From positions 177,218 to 241,217 of the forward strand of contig JAFKFK010000010.1 of assembly GCA_017307275.1 (NCBI GenBank): a DNA stretch of 64,000 bases, written 5' to 3'. Within the stretch, counting starts at the first letter, position 1; the number at the start of each line of letters is the position of its first letter. This document shows positions 63,021-64,000 of this stretch, piece after piece. The translations under genes were made by a program, and so were the position numbers. Origin of the DNA: Alphaproteobacteria bacterium (lineage in GTDB: Bacteria > Pseudomonadota > Alphaproteobacteria > Reyranellales > Reyranellaceae). The notes below the pieces were generated by a model. The model was not told the origin of the DNA and searched no databases. It saw nothing but the letters and a program-made list of their open reading frames with translations.

Positions 63021-64000
63021 GTGGCTGTCGATGCTCCTCTTCCCGACGACGTCGAGACGCTGAAGGCGATGCTGCTGGCCGAGCGCGAGGCTTATCGCGC
63101 CGAGTTGCGCGAGCAGGCCCTGCGCATCGAGCAGCTCAAGCAGAGGATCGCCAAGTTGCAGCATGAGCGGTTCGGGCAGTCGTCGGAGCGCCGTGCGTTG
63201 CTGGAGCAGCTCGAACTGCAGCTGTTCGAGCTCGAGGAGGATCAGGCCCAGGCGGAGACACGGCTGGAGATCGCCGGACCGGTGGGCGTGACCGTTCAGC
63301 CTTTTACTCGTCGCAAGCCGGCCCGCCGGCCGTTGCCCGATCACCTGCCGCGCGAGCGGGTCGTCTATCCGGTGCCGTCGGCCTGCCCATGCTGCGGCGG
63401 TTCGCTGCACAAGCTCGGAGAGGATGTGACCGAGAGCCTGGAGCTGGTGCCGCGCCAGTGGAAGGTCGTCCAGCATGTGCGGGAGAAGTACTCGTGCCGG
63501 AGCTGCGAGAAGATCACCCAGCCGCCGGCGCCATCCCATCCCATCGCGCGCGGCCGTGCCGGTCCGGCACTGCTGGCGCACGTGCTGTTCGGCAAGTACG
63601 GACTGCACCTGCCCCTGACCCGCCAGAGCGCCGCCTTCGCGCGCGAAGGCATCGAGCTCGACGTCTCGACGCTGGCCGATTGGGTGGGAGCGGCAGCGGC
63701 GACGCTGATGCCGCTGGTCGAGGCGATCCGCGAGCATGTCTTCGCCGCCGAGCGCATCCATGCCGACGACACGACGGTGCCGGTGCTGGACATCGGCAAG
63801 ACCCGGACCGGGCGACTATGGACCTACGTGCGTGACGATCGGCCGTTCGCCGGCCCGGCGCCGCCGGCGGCGCTCTACGTCTACTCGTCCAATCGGGGCG
63901 CAGTGCATCCCGAGGTGCATCTGGCCGGCTGGCACGGGCTGATGCAGGCCGATGCCTACAGTGGCTTCAACCGGCTCTACGCGCCGGGCCGACAGCCCGG
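63021..64000 (+). CDS. tnpC: IS66 transposase TnpC (N-terminal part, cut by window edge)
   Basis: The frame opens at a GTG (VAVDAPLPDDVETLKAMLLA) and stays open to the window end (326 codons). N-terminal coiled coil with ERFGQSSERR, a zinc-finger-like cysteine set (CPCCGG, CRSC), and the DDE-domain start with HADDTTVPVLD and QADAYSGFNRLY, which carry the first two catalytic aspartates. The glutamate and C-terminus are outside. An in-frame earlier start was not evident. Confidence 0.93.
   Translation, partial: MAVDAPLPDDVETLKAMLLAEREAYRAELREQALRIEQLKQRIAKLQHERFGQSSERRALLEQLELQLFELEEDQAQAETRLEIAGPVGVTVQPFTRRKPARRPLPDHLPRERVVYPVPSACPCCGGSLHKLGEDVTESLELVPRQWKVVQHVREKYSCRSCEKITQPPAPSHPIARGRAGPALLAHVLFGKYGLHLPLTRQSAAFAREGIELDVSTLADWVGAAAATLMPLVEAIREHVFAAERIHADDTTVPVLDIGKTRTGRLWTYVRDDRPFAGPAPPAALYVYSSNRGAVHPEVHLAGWHGLMQADAYSGFNRLYAPGRQP

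Larger units (their letters stand above)
62188..64000 (+). mobile_element. IS66-family insertion sequence (right end outside window)
   Basis: Three consecutive IS66-type genes (tnpA, tnpB, tnpC) in the standard order; tnpA and tnpB overlap by four bases. The left end is placed provisionally at GTAACGGCC near 62188. The element inserted just downstream of the propeller operon without interrupting a gene seen here. Confidence 0.85.

Noticed and set aside
1..64000. tRNA, rRNA, CRISPR or phage attachment sites
   Set aside because: I saw no cloverleaf-like or conserved RNA sequence and no phage genes in the window.

Overview
The window is GC-rich, densely coded DNA with long spurious reading frames opposite most genes. 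Gene content (cbb3 oxidase ccoNOQP-GHIS preceded by an FNR/FixK-type box, CHASE2 cyclase, LivKHMGF transporter, OprB porin, IS66 element) fits an alphaproteobacterium, possibly of the Rhodospirillales/Reyranella kind. That placement is inference from gene content only.

Region 1 (1-8.4 kb): a divergent DUF2189 membrane-protein fragment, then a complete cbb3-type cytochrome c oxidase operon with its assembly genes (ccoN, O, Q, P, G, H, I, S) and a small membrane protein. Region 2 (8.4-15.7 kb, minus strand): a membrane-anchored peptidoglycan-binding-like protein and a three-gene envelope/signalling operon. That operon encodes a TPR-plus-outer-membrane-barrel protein resembling Slam translocators, a large FecR-domain protein with a TbpB-like barrel end, and a CHASE2 adenylate cyclase. 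Region 3 (16-23 kb): a TetR regulator, a VOC protein and, divergently, a flavin-dependent monooxygenase of the HpaB/IacA type followed by a complete branched-chain/aromatic-acid type ABC transporter. Two near-identical palindromes in the divergent promoter are probable operators.

Region 4 (23-35.7 kb, minus strand): an eight-gene, apparently co-transcribed set: two sugar MFS permeases, glucokinase, a DegT-type sugar aminotransferase, a GMC oxidoreductase, an OprB porin, a drug-type MFS transporter and a single-module NRPS. The specificity residues of the NRPS A domain read V-D-W-V-T-S-L-A-D-K, nearly the code known for beta-alanine. The set looks like sugar uptake, oxidation and amination, followed by beta-alanylation and export of the product.

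Region 5 (36.4-61.9 kb): a 25-kb run of 13 same-strand genes, most overlapping by 4-8 bases. It has a membrane protein with twelve 24-residue Q/S/G/N repeats, a MoxR ATPase, a DUF58 protein, two BatA/BatB-like VWA proteins, a second AAA+ ATPase of the RavA subfamily, five proteins I do not recognise (two membrane-anchored), a 2,735-residue membrane-anchored protein that looks like an array of beta-propeller blades, and a final unknown protein. I know of no described system with this composition; it is the best candidate here for a new envelope-associated chaperone or assembly machine. Region 6 (62.2 kb to the end): an IS66-family insertion sequence (tnpA, tnpB, start of tnpC) that runs off the right edge.
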